The notes under the pieces were generated by a model. The model did not search any database, had not been told where the DNA came from, and was given only the letters and a program-made list of their open reading frames with translations. Both the position numbers and the translations under genes were made by a program. Below are positions 51,396 through 61,996 of a stretch of 64,000 nucleotides of DNA, piece by piece (positions within the stretch are counted from its first letter, which is position 1; every line of letters begins with the position of its first letter). This stretch comes from Ariolimax columbianus. Its lineage: Eukaryota > Mollusca > Gastropoda > Stylommatophora > Arionidae. Where the stretch lies: positions 85,182,704 to 85,246,703 of the forward strand of contig JAVGWX010000002.1 in NCBI GenBank assembly GCA_036924085.1, in the 5' to 3' direction.

Positions 51396-52539
51396 TCTGA
51401 ACTTATGATATGCTATTTTTTTATAAATCGCTTTCTACTCAATTTTAATTTTAGAAACATTGGTTTTTCTTGTCAGTAAAATTACTTGAAAGTCAGTGGA
51501 AATGCTTTCAACTTATCCACATAATTAGTACGTTAAAATTGCAATACATTTCAAAGTGCTGAAAATTGTTCAAACTTATAATATGCAATTTTTTTTCAAA
51601 TCGCCTTCTACTCAGATTTGATTTTAGAAACATTGGTTTTTCTTGTTAGAAAAATTACTTGAAAGTCAGTGGAAATGCTTTTAACTTATCCACATAATTA
51701 GTGCGTTACAATTGCAATACATTTCAAAGTTCTGAAAATTGAATAAACTTATGATCTTCTATTTTTTTTCAAATTGCTTTCTACTCAATTTTGATTTTAG
51801 AAACATTGGTTTTTCTTGTTAGTAAAATTACTTGAAAGTCAGTGGAAATGCTTTTAACATATCCACATAATTAGTGCGTTACAATTGCAATACATTTCAA
51901 AGTTCTGAAAATTGAATAAACTTATGATCTGCTATTTTTTTTCAAATCGCCTTTAATTTTGATTTTAGAAACATTGGTTTTTCTTGTAAGTAAAACTACT
52001 TGAAAGTGAGAGGAAATGCTTTTAACTTATCCACATAATTAGTGCGTTATAATTGCAATACATTTCAAAGTGCTGAACATTGTCTTAGTTTATGATCGGC
52101 AATTTTTTTTCAAATCGCCTTATTACTCAATTTTGATTTTAGAAACATTGGTTTTTCTTGTTAGAAAAATTACTTGAAAGTCAGTGGAAATGCTTTTAAC
52201 TTATCCACATAATTAGTGCGTTACAATTGCAATACATTTCAAAGTGCTGAAAATTGTTCAAACTGATAATATGCAATTTTTTTTCCAATCGCCTTCTACT
52301 CAGATTTGATTTTAGAAACATTGGTTTTTCTTGTTAGAAAAATTACTTGAAAGTCAGTGGAAATGCTTTTAACTTATCCACATAATTAGTGCGTTACAAT
52401 TGCAATACATTTCAAAGTTCTGAAAATTGAATAAACTTATGATCTGCTATTTATTTTTCAAATCGCTTTCTACTCAATTTTGATTTTAGAAAACATTGGA
52501 TTTTCTGGTCAGTAAAATTACTTGAAAATCAGTGGAAAT
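51396..52539 (+). repeat. Family D satellite with intact paralogous insertion site
   Basis: D monomers including TTTTTTTATAAATCGC, a GTTCTGAAAATTGAATAAAC monomer with an undisturbed GAATAAACTTATGATC at 51,741, TTTTCAAATTGC, and AGTGCGTTATAATTGC at 52,041. The last is found again at 54,285, an offset of 2,244 bp (13 monomers). Confidence 0.75.
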
Positions 52540-53150
52540 GCTTTTAACTTATCCACATAATTAGTGCGTTACAATTGCAATACATTTCAAAGTGCTGAAC
52601 ATTGTCTTAGTTTATGATCGGCAATTTTTTTTCAAATCGCCTTATTACTCAATTTTGATTTTAGAAACATTGGTTTTTCTTGTTAGAAAAATTACTTGAA
52701 AGTCAGTGGAAATGCTTTTAACTTATACACATAATTAGTGCGTTACAATTGCAATACATTTCAAAGTTCTGAAAATTGAATAAACTTATGATCTGCTATT
52801 TTTTTTCAAATCGCTTTCTACTCAATTTTGATTTTTAGAAACATTGGATTTTCTGGTCAGTAAAATTACTTGAAAGTCAGTGAAAATGCTTTTAACTTAT
52901 CCACATAATTTTTGCGTTACAATTGCAATACATTTCAAAGTTCTGAAAATTGAATAAACTTATGATTTTCTATTTTTTTACAAATCGCTTTCTACTCAAT
53001 TTTGATTTTAGAAACATTGGTTTTTCTTGTCAGTAAAATTACTTGAAAGTCAGTGGAAATGCTTTTAACATATCCACATAATTAGTACGTTAAAATTGCA
53101 ATACATTTCAAAGTGCTGAAAATTGTTCAAACTTATAATATGCAATTTTT
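52540..53150 (+). repeat. Family D segment with TTTTTGCG core variant, copy 3 (partial)
   Basis: CACATAATTTTTGCG at 52,902, with the same neighbouring GTCAGTGAAAATGC, GATTTTTAGAAAC and GATTTTCTATTTTTTTAC, offset 2,071 bp from copy 2. It diverges from copy 2 near 53,150, where ATGCAATTTTTTTTC replaces ATGCATTTTTTTTTC. Confidence 0.78.
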
Positions 53151-56100
53151 TTTCAAATCGCCTTTAATTTTGATTTTAGAAACATTGGTTTTTCTTGTAA
53201 GTAAAACTACTTGAAAGTCAGTGGAAATGCTTTTACCTTATCCACATAATTAGTGCGTTACAATTGCAATACATTTCAAAGTGCTGAAAATTGTCTGAAC
53301 TTATGATCTTCTATTTTTTTATAAATCGCTTTCTACTCAATTTTAATTTTAGAAACATTGGATTTTCTGTTCAGTAAAATTACTTGAAAGTCAGTGGAAA
53401 TGCTTTCAACTTATCCACATAATTAGTACGTTAAAATTGCAATACATTTCAAAGTGCTAAAAATTGTTCAAACTTATAATATGCAATTTTTTTTCAAATC
53501 GCCTTCTACTCAGATTTGATTTTAGAAACATTGGTTTTTCTTGTTAGAAAAATTACTTGAAAGTCAGTGGAAATGCTTTTAACTTATCCACATAATTAGT
53601 GCGTTACAATTGCAATACATTTCAAAGTTCTGAAAATTGAATAAACTTATGATCTGCTATTTTTTTTCAAATCGCTTTCTACTCAATTTTGATTTTAGAA
53701 ACATTGGTTTTTCTTGTTAGTAAAATTACTTGAAAGTCAGTGGAAATGCTTTTAACATATCCACATAATTAGTGCGTTACAATTGCAATACATTTCAAAG
53801 TTCTGAAAATTGAATAAACTTATGATCTGCTATTTTTTTACAAATCGCTTTCTACTCAATTTTGATTTTAGAAACATTGGTTTTTCTTGTCAGTAAAATT
53901 ACTTGAAAGTCAGTGGAAATGCTTTTAGCATATCCACATAATTAGTGCGTTACAATTGCAATACATTTCAAAGTTCTGAAAATTGAATAAACTTATGATC
54001 TTCTATTTTTTTTCAAATTGCTTTCTACTCAATTTTGATTTTAGAAACATTGGTTTTTCTTGTTAGTAAAATTACTTGAAAGTCAGTGGAAATGCTTTTA
54101 ACATATCCACATAATTAGTGCGTTACAATTGCAATACATTTCAAAGTTCTGAAAATTGAATAAACTTATGATCTGCTATTTTTTTTCAAATCGCCTTTAA
54201 TTTTGATTTTAGAAACCTTGGTTTTTCTTGTAAGTAAAACTACTTGAAAGTGAGAGGAAATGCTTTTAACTTATCCACATAATTAGTGCGTTATAATTGC
54301 AATACATTTCAAAGTGCTGAACATTGTCTTAGTTTATGATCGGCAATTTTTTTTCAAATTGCCTTATTACTCAATTTTGATTTTAGAAACATTGGTTTTT
54401 CTTGTTAGAAAAATTACTTGAAAGTCAGTGGAAATGCTTTTAACTTATCCACATAATTAGTGCGTTACAATTGCAATACATTTCAAAGTTCTGAAAATTG
54501 AATAAACTTATGATCTGCTATTTTTTTTCAAATCGCTTTCTACTCAATTTTGATTTTAGAAACATTGGATTTTCTGGTCAGTAAAATTACTTGAAAGTCA
54601 GTGGAAATGCTTTTAACTTATCCACATAATTAGTGCGTTACAATTGCAATACATTTCAAAGTTCTGAAAATTGAATAAACTTATGATCTTCTATTTTTTT
54701 TCAAATCGTTTTCTATACTCAATTTTGATTTTAGAAACATTGGTTTTTCTTGTTAGTAAAATTACTTGAAAGTCAGTGGAAATGCTTTTAACATATCCAC
54801 ATAATTAGTGCGTTACAATTGCAATACATTTCAAAGTTCTGAAAATTGAATAAACTTATGATCTGCTATTTTTTTACAAATCGCTTTCTACTCAATTTTG
54901 ATTTTAGAAACATTGGTTTTTCTTGTCAGTAAAATTACTTGAAAGTCAGTGGAAATGCTTTTAACATATCCACATAATTAGTACGTTAAAATTGCAATAC
55001 ATTTCAAAGTGCTGAAAATTGTTTAAACTTATAATATGCAATTTTTTTTCAAATCGCCTTTAATTTTGATTTTTAGAAACATTGGTTTTTCTTGTAAGTT
55101 AAACTACTTGAAAGTGAGAGGAAATGCTTTTAACTTATCCACATAATTAGTGCATTACAATTGCAATACATTTCAAAGTGCTGAACATTGTCTTAGTTTA
55201 TGATCGGAAATTTTTTTTCAAATCGCCTTATTACTCAATTTTGATTTTAGAAACATTGGTTTTTCTTGTTAGAAAAATTACTTGAAAGTCAGTGGAAATG
55301 CTTTTAACTTATCCACATAATTAGTGCGTTACAATTGCAATACATTTCAAAGTTCTGAAAATTGAATAAACTTATGATCTGCTATTTTTTTTCAAATCGC
55401 TTTCTACTCAATTTTGATTTTAGAAACATTGGATTTTCTGGTCAGTAAAATTACTTGAAAGTCAGTGGAAATGCTTTTACCTTATCCACATAATTAGTGC
55501 GTTACAATTGCAATACATTTCAAAGTGCTGAAAATTGTCTGAACTTATGATATGCTATTTTTTTATAAATCGCTTTCTACTCAATTTTAATTTTAGAAAC
55601 ATTGGTTTTTCTTGTCAGTAAAATTACTTGAAAGTCAGTGGAAATGCTTTCAACTTATCCACATAATTAGTACGTTAAAATTGCAATACATTTCAAAGTG
55701 CTGAAAATTGTTCAAACTTATAATATGCAATTTTTTTTCAAATCGCCTTCTACTCAGATTTGATTTTAGAAACATTGGTTTTTCTTGTTAGAAAAATTAC
55801 TTGAAAGTCAGTGGAAATGCTTTTAACTTATCCACATAATTAGTGCGTTACAATTGCAATACATTTCAAAGTTCTGAAAATTGAATAAACTTATGATCTG
55901 CTATTTTTTTTCAAATCGCTTTCTACTCAATTTTGATTTTAGAAATATTGGATTTTCTGGTCAGTAAAATTACTTGAAAGTCAGTGGAAATGCTTTTAAC
56001 TTATCCACATAATTAGTGCGTTACAATTGCAATACATTTCAAAGTTCTGAAAATTGAATAAACTTATGATCTTCTATTTTTTTTCAAATCGCTTTCTACT

Positions 56101-56481
56101 CAATTTTGATTTTAGAAACATTGGTTTTTCTTGTTAGTAAAATTACTTGAAAGTCAGTGGAAATGCTTTTAACATATCCACATAATTAGTGCGTTACAAT
56201 TGCAATACATTTCAAAGTTCTGAAAATTGAATAAACTTATGATCTGCTATTTTTTTACAAATCGCTTTCTACTCAATTTTGATTTTAGAAACATTGGTTT
56301 TTCTTGTCAGTAAAATTACTTGAAAGTCAGTGGAAATGCTTTTAACATATCCACATAATTAGTGCGTTACAATTGCAATACATTTCAAAGTTCTGAAAAT
56401 TGAATAAACTTATGATCTTCTATTTTTTTTCAAATTGCTTTCTACTCAATTTTGATTTTAGAAACATTGGTTTTTCTTGTT
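53151..56481 (+). repeat. Family D satellite, mixed HORs
   Basis: D monomers with TTTTTTTATAAATCGC, TTTTAACATATCC, TTTTCAAATTGC and GTGAGAGG types in changing order. Offsets seen are 2,244 bp from 51.7-52.2 kb to 54.0-54.5 kb, and 2,417 bp between the GATCTTC/AAATTGC monomers at 53,985 and 56,402. The part from about 54,455 on is shared with the end of the window at +7,542 bp, marked by AGTGCATTACAATTGC (55,151), GATCGGAAATTTT and AGAAATATTGG (55,941). Confidence 0.75.
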
Positions 56482-58030
56482 AGTAAAATTACTTGAAAGT
56501 CAGTGGAAATGCTTTTAACATATCCACATAATTAGTGCGTTACAATTGCAATACATTTCAAAGTTCTGAAAATTGAATAAACTTATGATCTGCTATTTTT
56601 TTTCAAATCGCCTTTAATTTTGATTTTAGAAACATTGGTTTTTCTTGTAAGTAAAACTACTTGAAAGTGAGAGGAAATGCTTTTAACTTATCCACATAAT
56701 TAGTGCGTTACAATTGCAATACATTTCAAAGTGCTGAACATTGTCTTAGTTTATGATCGGCAATTTTTTTTCAAATCGCCTTATTACTCAATTTTGATTT
56801 TAGAAACATTGGTTTTTCTTGTTAAAAAAATTACTTGAAAGTCAGTGGAAATGCTTTTAACTTATCCACATAATTAGTGCGTTACAATTGCAATACATTT
56901 CATAGTTCTGAAAATTGAATAAACTTATGATCTGCTATTTTTTTTCAAATCGCTTTCTACTCAATTTTGATTTTAGAAACATTGGTTTTTCTTGTTAGTA
57001 AAATTACTTGAAAGTCAGTGGAAATGCTTTTAATATATCCACATAATTAGTGCGTTACAATTGCAATACATTTCAAAGTTCTGAAAATTAAATAAACATA
57101 TGATCTGCTATTTTTTTACAAATCGCTTTCTACTCAATTATGATTTTAGAAACATTGGTTTTTCTTGTCAGTAAAATTACTTGAAAGTCAGTGGAAATGC
57201 TTTTAACATATCCACATAATTAGTACGTTAAAATTGCAATACATTTCAAAGTGCGGAAAATTGTTTAAACTTATAATATGCAATTTTTTTTCAAATCGCC
57301 TTTAATTTTGATTTTAGAAACATTGGTTTTTCTTGTAAGTAAAACTACTTGAAAGTGAGAGGAAATGCTTTTAACTTATCCACATAATTAGTGCGTTACA
57401 ATTGCAATACATTTCAAAGTGCTGAACATTGTCTTAGTTTATGATCGGCAATTTTTTTTCAAATCGCCTTATTACTCAATTTTGATTTTAGAAACATTGG
57501 TTTTTCTTGTTAGAAAAATTACTTGAAAGTCAGTGGAAATGCTTTTAACTTATCCACATAATTAGTGCGTTACAATTGCAATACATTTCAAAGTTCTGAA
57601 AATTGAATAAACTTATGATCTGCTATTTTTTTTCAAATCGCTTTCTACTCTATTTTGATTTTAGAAACATTGGATTTTCTGGTCAGTAAAATTACTTGAA
57701 AGTCAGTGGAAATGCTTTTAACTTATCCACATAATTAGTGCGTTACAATTGCAATACATTTCAAAGTTCTGAAAATTGAATAAACTTATGATCTGCTATT
57801 TTTTTACAAATCGCTTTCTACTCAATTTTGATTTTAGAAACATTGGTTTTTCTTGTTAGAAAAATTACTTGAAAGTCAGTGGAAATGCTTTTAACTTATC
57901 CACATAATTAGTGCGTTACAATTGCAATACATTTCAAAGTTCTGAAAATTTAATAAACTTATGATCTGCTATTTTTTTACAAATCGCTTTCTACTCAATT
58001 TTGATTTTAGAAACATTGGTTTTTCTTGTC
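56482..58030 (+). repeat. Right-hand 9-mer HOR (1,549 bp), first copy
   Basis: Rare markers recur 1,549 bp downstream: ATTTCATAGTTCTG (56,901 and 58,450), TTTTAATATATCC, AAATTAAATAAACATATG, GTGCGGAAAATTG and CTACTCTATTTTG (57,651 and 59,200). Nine monomers per unit, as in family A, but built from D monomer types, so the equal length is coincidental. Confidence 0.82.
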
Positions 58031-59341
58031 AGTAAAATTACTTGAAAGTCAGTGGAAATGCTTTTAACATATCCACATAATTAGTGCGTTACAATTGCAA
58101 TACATTTCAAAGTTCTGAAAATTGAATAAACTTATGATCTGCTATTTTTTTTCAAATCGCCTTTAATTTTGATTTTAGAAACATTGGTTTTTCTTGTAAG
58201 TAAAACTACTTGAAAGTGAGAGGAAATGCTTTTAACTTATCCACATAATTAGTGCGTTACAATTGCAATACATTTCAAAGTGCTGAACATTGTCTTAGTT
58301 TATGATCGGCAATTTTTTTTCAAATTGCCTTATTACTCAATTTTGATTTTAGAAACATTGGTTTTTCTTGTTAAAAAAATTACTTGAAAGTCAGTGGAAA
58401 TGCTTTTAACTTATCCACATAATTAGTGCGTTACAATTGCAATACATTTCATAGTTCTGAAAATTGAATAAACTTATGATCTGCTATTTTTTTTCAAATC
58501 GCTTTCTACTCAATTTTGATTTTAGAAACATTGGTTTTTCTTGTTAGTAAAATTACTTGAAAGTCAGTGGAAATGCTTTTAATATATCCACATAATTAGT
58601 GCGTTACAATTGCAATACATTTCAAAGTTCTGAAAATTAAATAAACATATGATCTGCTATTTTTTTACAAATCGCTTTCTACTCAATTATGATTTTAGAA
58701 ACATTGGTTTTTCTTGTCAGTAAAATTACTTGAAAGTCAGTGGAAATGCTTTTAACATATCCACATAATTAGTACGTTAAAATTGCAATACATTTCAAAG
58801 TGCGGAAAATTGTTTAAACTTATAATATGCAATTTTTTTTCAAATCGCCTTTAATTTTGATTTTAGAAACATTGGTTTTTCTTGTAAGTAAAACTACTTG
58901 AAAGTGAGAGGAAATGCTTTTAACTTATCCACATAATTAGTGCGTTACAATTGCAATACATTTCAAAGTGCTGAACATTGTCTTAGTTTATGATCGGCAA
59001 TTTTTTTTCAAATCGCCTTATTACTCAATTTTGATTTTAGAAACATTGGTTTTTCTTGTTAGAAAAATTACTTGAAAGTCAGTGGAAATGCTTTTAACTT
59101 ATCCACATAATTAGTGCGTTACAATTGCAATACATTTCAAAGTTCTGAAAATTGAATAAACTTATGATCTGCTATTTTTTTTCAAATCGCTTTCTACTCT
59201 ATTTTGATTTTAGAAACATTGGATTTTCTGGTCAGTAAAATTACTTGAAAGTCAGTGGAAATGCTTTTAACTTATCCACATAATTAGTGCGTTACAATTG
59301 CAATACATTTCAAAGTTCTGAAAATTGAATAAACTTATGAT
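58031..59341 (+). repeat. Right-hand 9-mer HOR (1,549 bp), second copy
   Basis: Same monomer order as the first copy. It departs from it near 59,341, where GATCTTC and TTTCTATACTC introduce an extra monomer. The GAAAATTTAATAAAC monomer then follows at 59,675, 1,724 bp after its counterpart, instead of 1,549. Confidence 0.82.
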
Positions 59342-60198
59342 CTTCTATTTTTTTTCAAATCGCTTTCTATACTCAATTTTGATTTTAGAAACATTGGTTT
59401 TTCTTGTTAGTAAAATTACTTGAAAGTCAGTGGAAATGCTTTTAACATATCCACATAATTAGTGCGTTACAATTGCAATACATTTCAAAGTTCTGAAAAT
59501 TGAATAAACTTATGATCTGCTATTTTTTTACAAATCGCTTTCTACTCAATTTTGATTTTAGAAACATTGGTTTTTCTTGTTAGAAAAATTACTTGAAAGT
59601 CAGTGGAAATGCTTTTAACTTATCCACATAATTAGTGCGTTACAATTGCAATACATTTCAAAGTTCTGAAAATTTAATAAACTTATGATCTGCTATTTTT
59701 TTACAAATCGCTTTCTACTCAATTTTGATTTTAGAAACATTGGTTTTTCTTGTTAGTAAAATTACTTGAAAGTCAGTGGAAATGCTTTTAACATATCCAC
59801 ATAATTAGTACGTTATAAAATTACTTGAAAGTCATTGGAAATGCTTTTAACTTATCCACATAGTTAGTGCGTTACAATTGCAATACATTTCAAAGTTCTG
59901 AAAATTGAATAAACTTATGATCTTATTTTTTTTTTCAAATCGCTTTCTACTCAATTTTGATTTTAGAAACATTGGTTTTTCTTGTTAGTAAAATTACTTG
60001 AAAGTCAGTGGAAATGCTTTTAACTTATCCACATAATTAGTGCGTTACAATTGCAATACATTTCAAAGTTCTGAAAATTAAATAAACTTATGATCTGCTA
60101 TTTTTTTACAAATCGCTTTCTACTGAATTTTGATTTTAGAAACATTGGTTTTTCTTGTCAGTAAAATTACTTGAAAGTCAGTGGATATGCTTTTAACA
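59342..60198 (+). repeat. Family D satellite containing a 59-bp partial monomer
   Basis: D monomers GATCTTC/TTTCTATACTC, GAAAATTTAATAAAC and a partial monomer at 59,792. After it the core reads CACATAGTTAG and the GTCAGTGG motif reads GTCATTGG. Confidence 0.78.
59792..59850 (+). repeat. Partial monomer (59 bp), first occurrence
   Basis: The core start CATATCCACATAATTAG is followed by TACGTTA joined directly to TAAAATTACTTG. About 113 bp are missing. The ends share TTA/TA, consistent with a short-homology deletion. The following monomer carries the linked GTCATTGG and CACATAGTTAG variants. Confidence 0.85.
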
Positions 60199-61887
60199 TA
60201 TCCACATAATTAGTACGTTAAAATTGCAATACATTTCAAAGTGCTGAAAATTGTTCAAACTTATAATATGCAATTTTTTTTCAAATCGCCTTCTACTCAG
60301 ATTTGATTTTAGAAACATTGGATTTTCTTGTTAGAAAAATTACTTGAAAGTCAGTGGAAATGCTTTTAACTTATCCACATAATTAGTGCGTTACAATTGC
60401 AATACATTTCAAAGTTCTGAAAATTGAATAAACTTATGATCTGCTATTTTTTTTCAAATCGCTTTCTACTCAATTTTGATTTTAGAAACATTGGATTTTC
60501 TTGTCAGTAAAATTACTTGAAAGTCAGTGGAAATGCTTTTAACTTATCCACATAATTAGTGCGTTACAATTGCAATACATTTCAAAGTTCTGAAAATTGA
60601 ATAAACTTATGATCTTCTATTTTTTTTCAAATCGCTTTCTACTCAATTTTGATTTTCGAAACATTGGTTTTTCTTGTTAGTAAAATTACTTGAAAGTCAG
60701 TGGAAATGCTTTTAACTTATCCACATAATTAGTGCGTTACAATTGCAATACATTTCAAAGTTCTGAAAATTGAATAAACTTATGATCTGCAATTTTTTTT
60801 CAAATCGCTTTCTACTCAATTTTGATTTTAGAAACATTGGATTTTCTGTTCAGTAAAATTACTTGAAAGTCAGTGGAAATGCTTTCAACTTATCCACATA
60901 ATTAGTACGTTAAAATTGCAATACATTTCAAAGTGCTGAAAATTGTTCAAACTTATAATATGCAATTTTTTTTCAAATCGCCTTCTACTCAGATTTGATT
61001 TTAGAAACATTGGATTTTCTTGTTAGAAAAATTACTTGAAAGTCAGTGGAAATGCTTTTAACTTATCCACATAATTAGTGCGTTACAATTGCAATACATT
61101 TCAAAGTTCTGAAAATTGAATAAACTTATGATCTGCTATTTTTTTTCAAATCGCTTTCTACTCAATTTTGATTTTAGAAACATTGGATTTTCTTGTCAGT
61201 AAAATTACTTGAAAGTCAGTGGAAATGCTTTTAACTTATCCACATAATTAGTGCGTTACAATTGCAATACATTTCAAAGTTCTGAAAATTGAATAAACTT
61301 ATGATCTTCTATTTTTTTTCAAATCGCTTTCTACTCAATTTTGATTTTAGAAACATTGGTTTTTCTTGTTAGTAAAATTACTTGAAAGTCAGTGGAAATG
61401 CTTTTAACTTATCCACATAATTAGTGCGTTACAATTGCAATACATTTCAAAGTTCTGAAAATTGAATAAACTTATGATCTGCAATTTTTTTTCAAATCGC
61501 TTTATACTCAATTTTGATTTCAGAAACATTGGATTTTCTGTTCAGTAAAATTACTTGAAAGTCAGTGGAAATGCTTTCAACTTATCCACATAATTAGTAC
61601 GTTAAAATTGCAATACATTTCAAAGTGCTGAAAATTGTTCAAACTTATAATATGCAATTTTTTTTCAAATCGCCTTCTACTCAGATTTGATTTTCGAAAC
61701 ATTGGATTTTCTTGTTAGAAAAATTACTTGAAAGTCAGTGGAAATGCTTTTAACTTATCCACATAATTAGTGCGTTACAATTGCAATACATTTCAAAGTT
61801 CTGAAAATTGAATAAACTTATGATCTGCTATTTTTTTTCAAATCGCTTTCTACTCAATTTTGATTTTAGAAACATTGGATTTTCTTG
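60199..61887 (+). repeat. Tetramer HOR of 692 bp (2.4 copies)
   Basis: CTACTCAGATTTGATTTT occurs with AGATTTG at 60,299, 60,991 and 61,683, exactly 692 bp apart, giving a unit of four monomers: GTTCAAAC, GAATAAAC/GATCTGC, GAATAAAC/GATCTTC and GAATAAAC/GATCTGCAATT. All copies share the otherwise rare GGATTTTCTTGTTAG. Scattered differences are GATTTTCGAAAC, TTTATACTC and GATTTCAGAAAC. The run ends near 61,888. Confidence 0.82.
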
Positions 61888-61996
61888 TTAGTAAAATTAC
61901 TTGAAAGTCAGTGGAAATGCTTTTAACATATCCACATAATTAGTACGTTATAAAATTACTTGAAAGTCATTGGAAATGCTTTTAACTTATCCACAT
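61888..61996 (+). repeat. Satellite with second 59-bp partial monomer
   Basis: The partial monomer at 61,927-61,985 has the same TACGTTA-TAAAATTAC join and the same linked variants as the one at 59,792, 2,135 bp upstream (12 full monomers plus 59 bp). Confidence 0.82.

Noticed and set aside
56482..59341. The 1,549-bp 9-mer as another copy of family A (1,548 bp).
   Set aside because: The monomer types and order differ (GTTCTGAAAATTGAATAAAC, GTGAGAGG, CATAGTTCTG); only the monomer count agrees.
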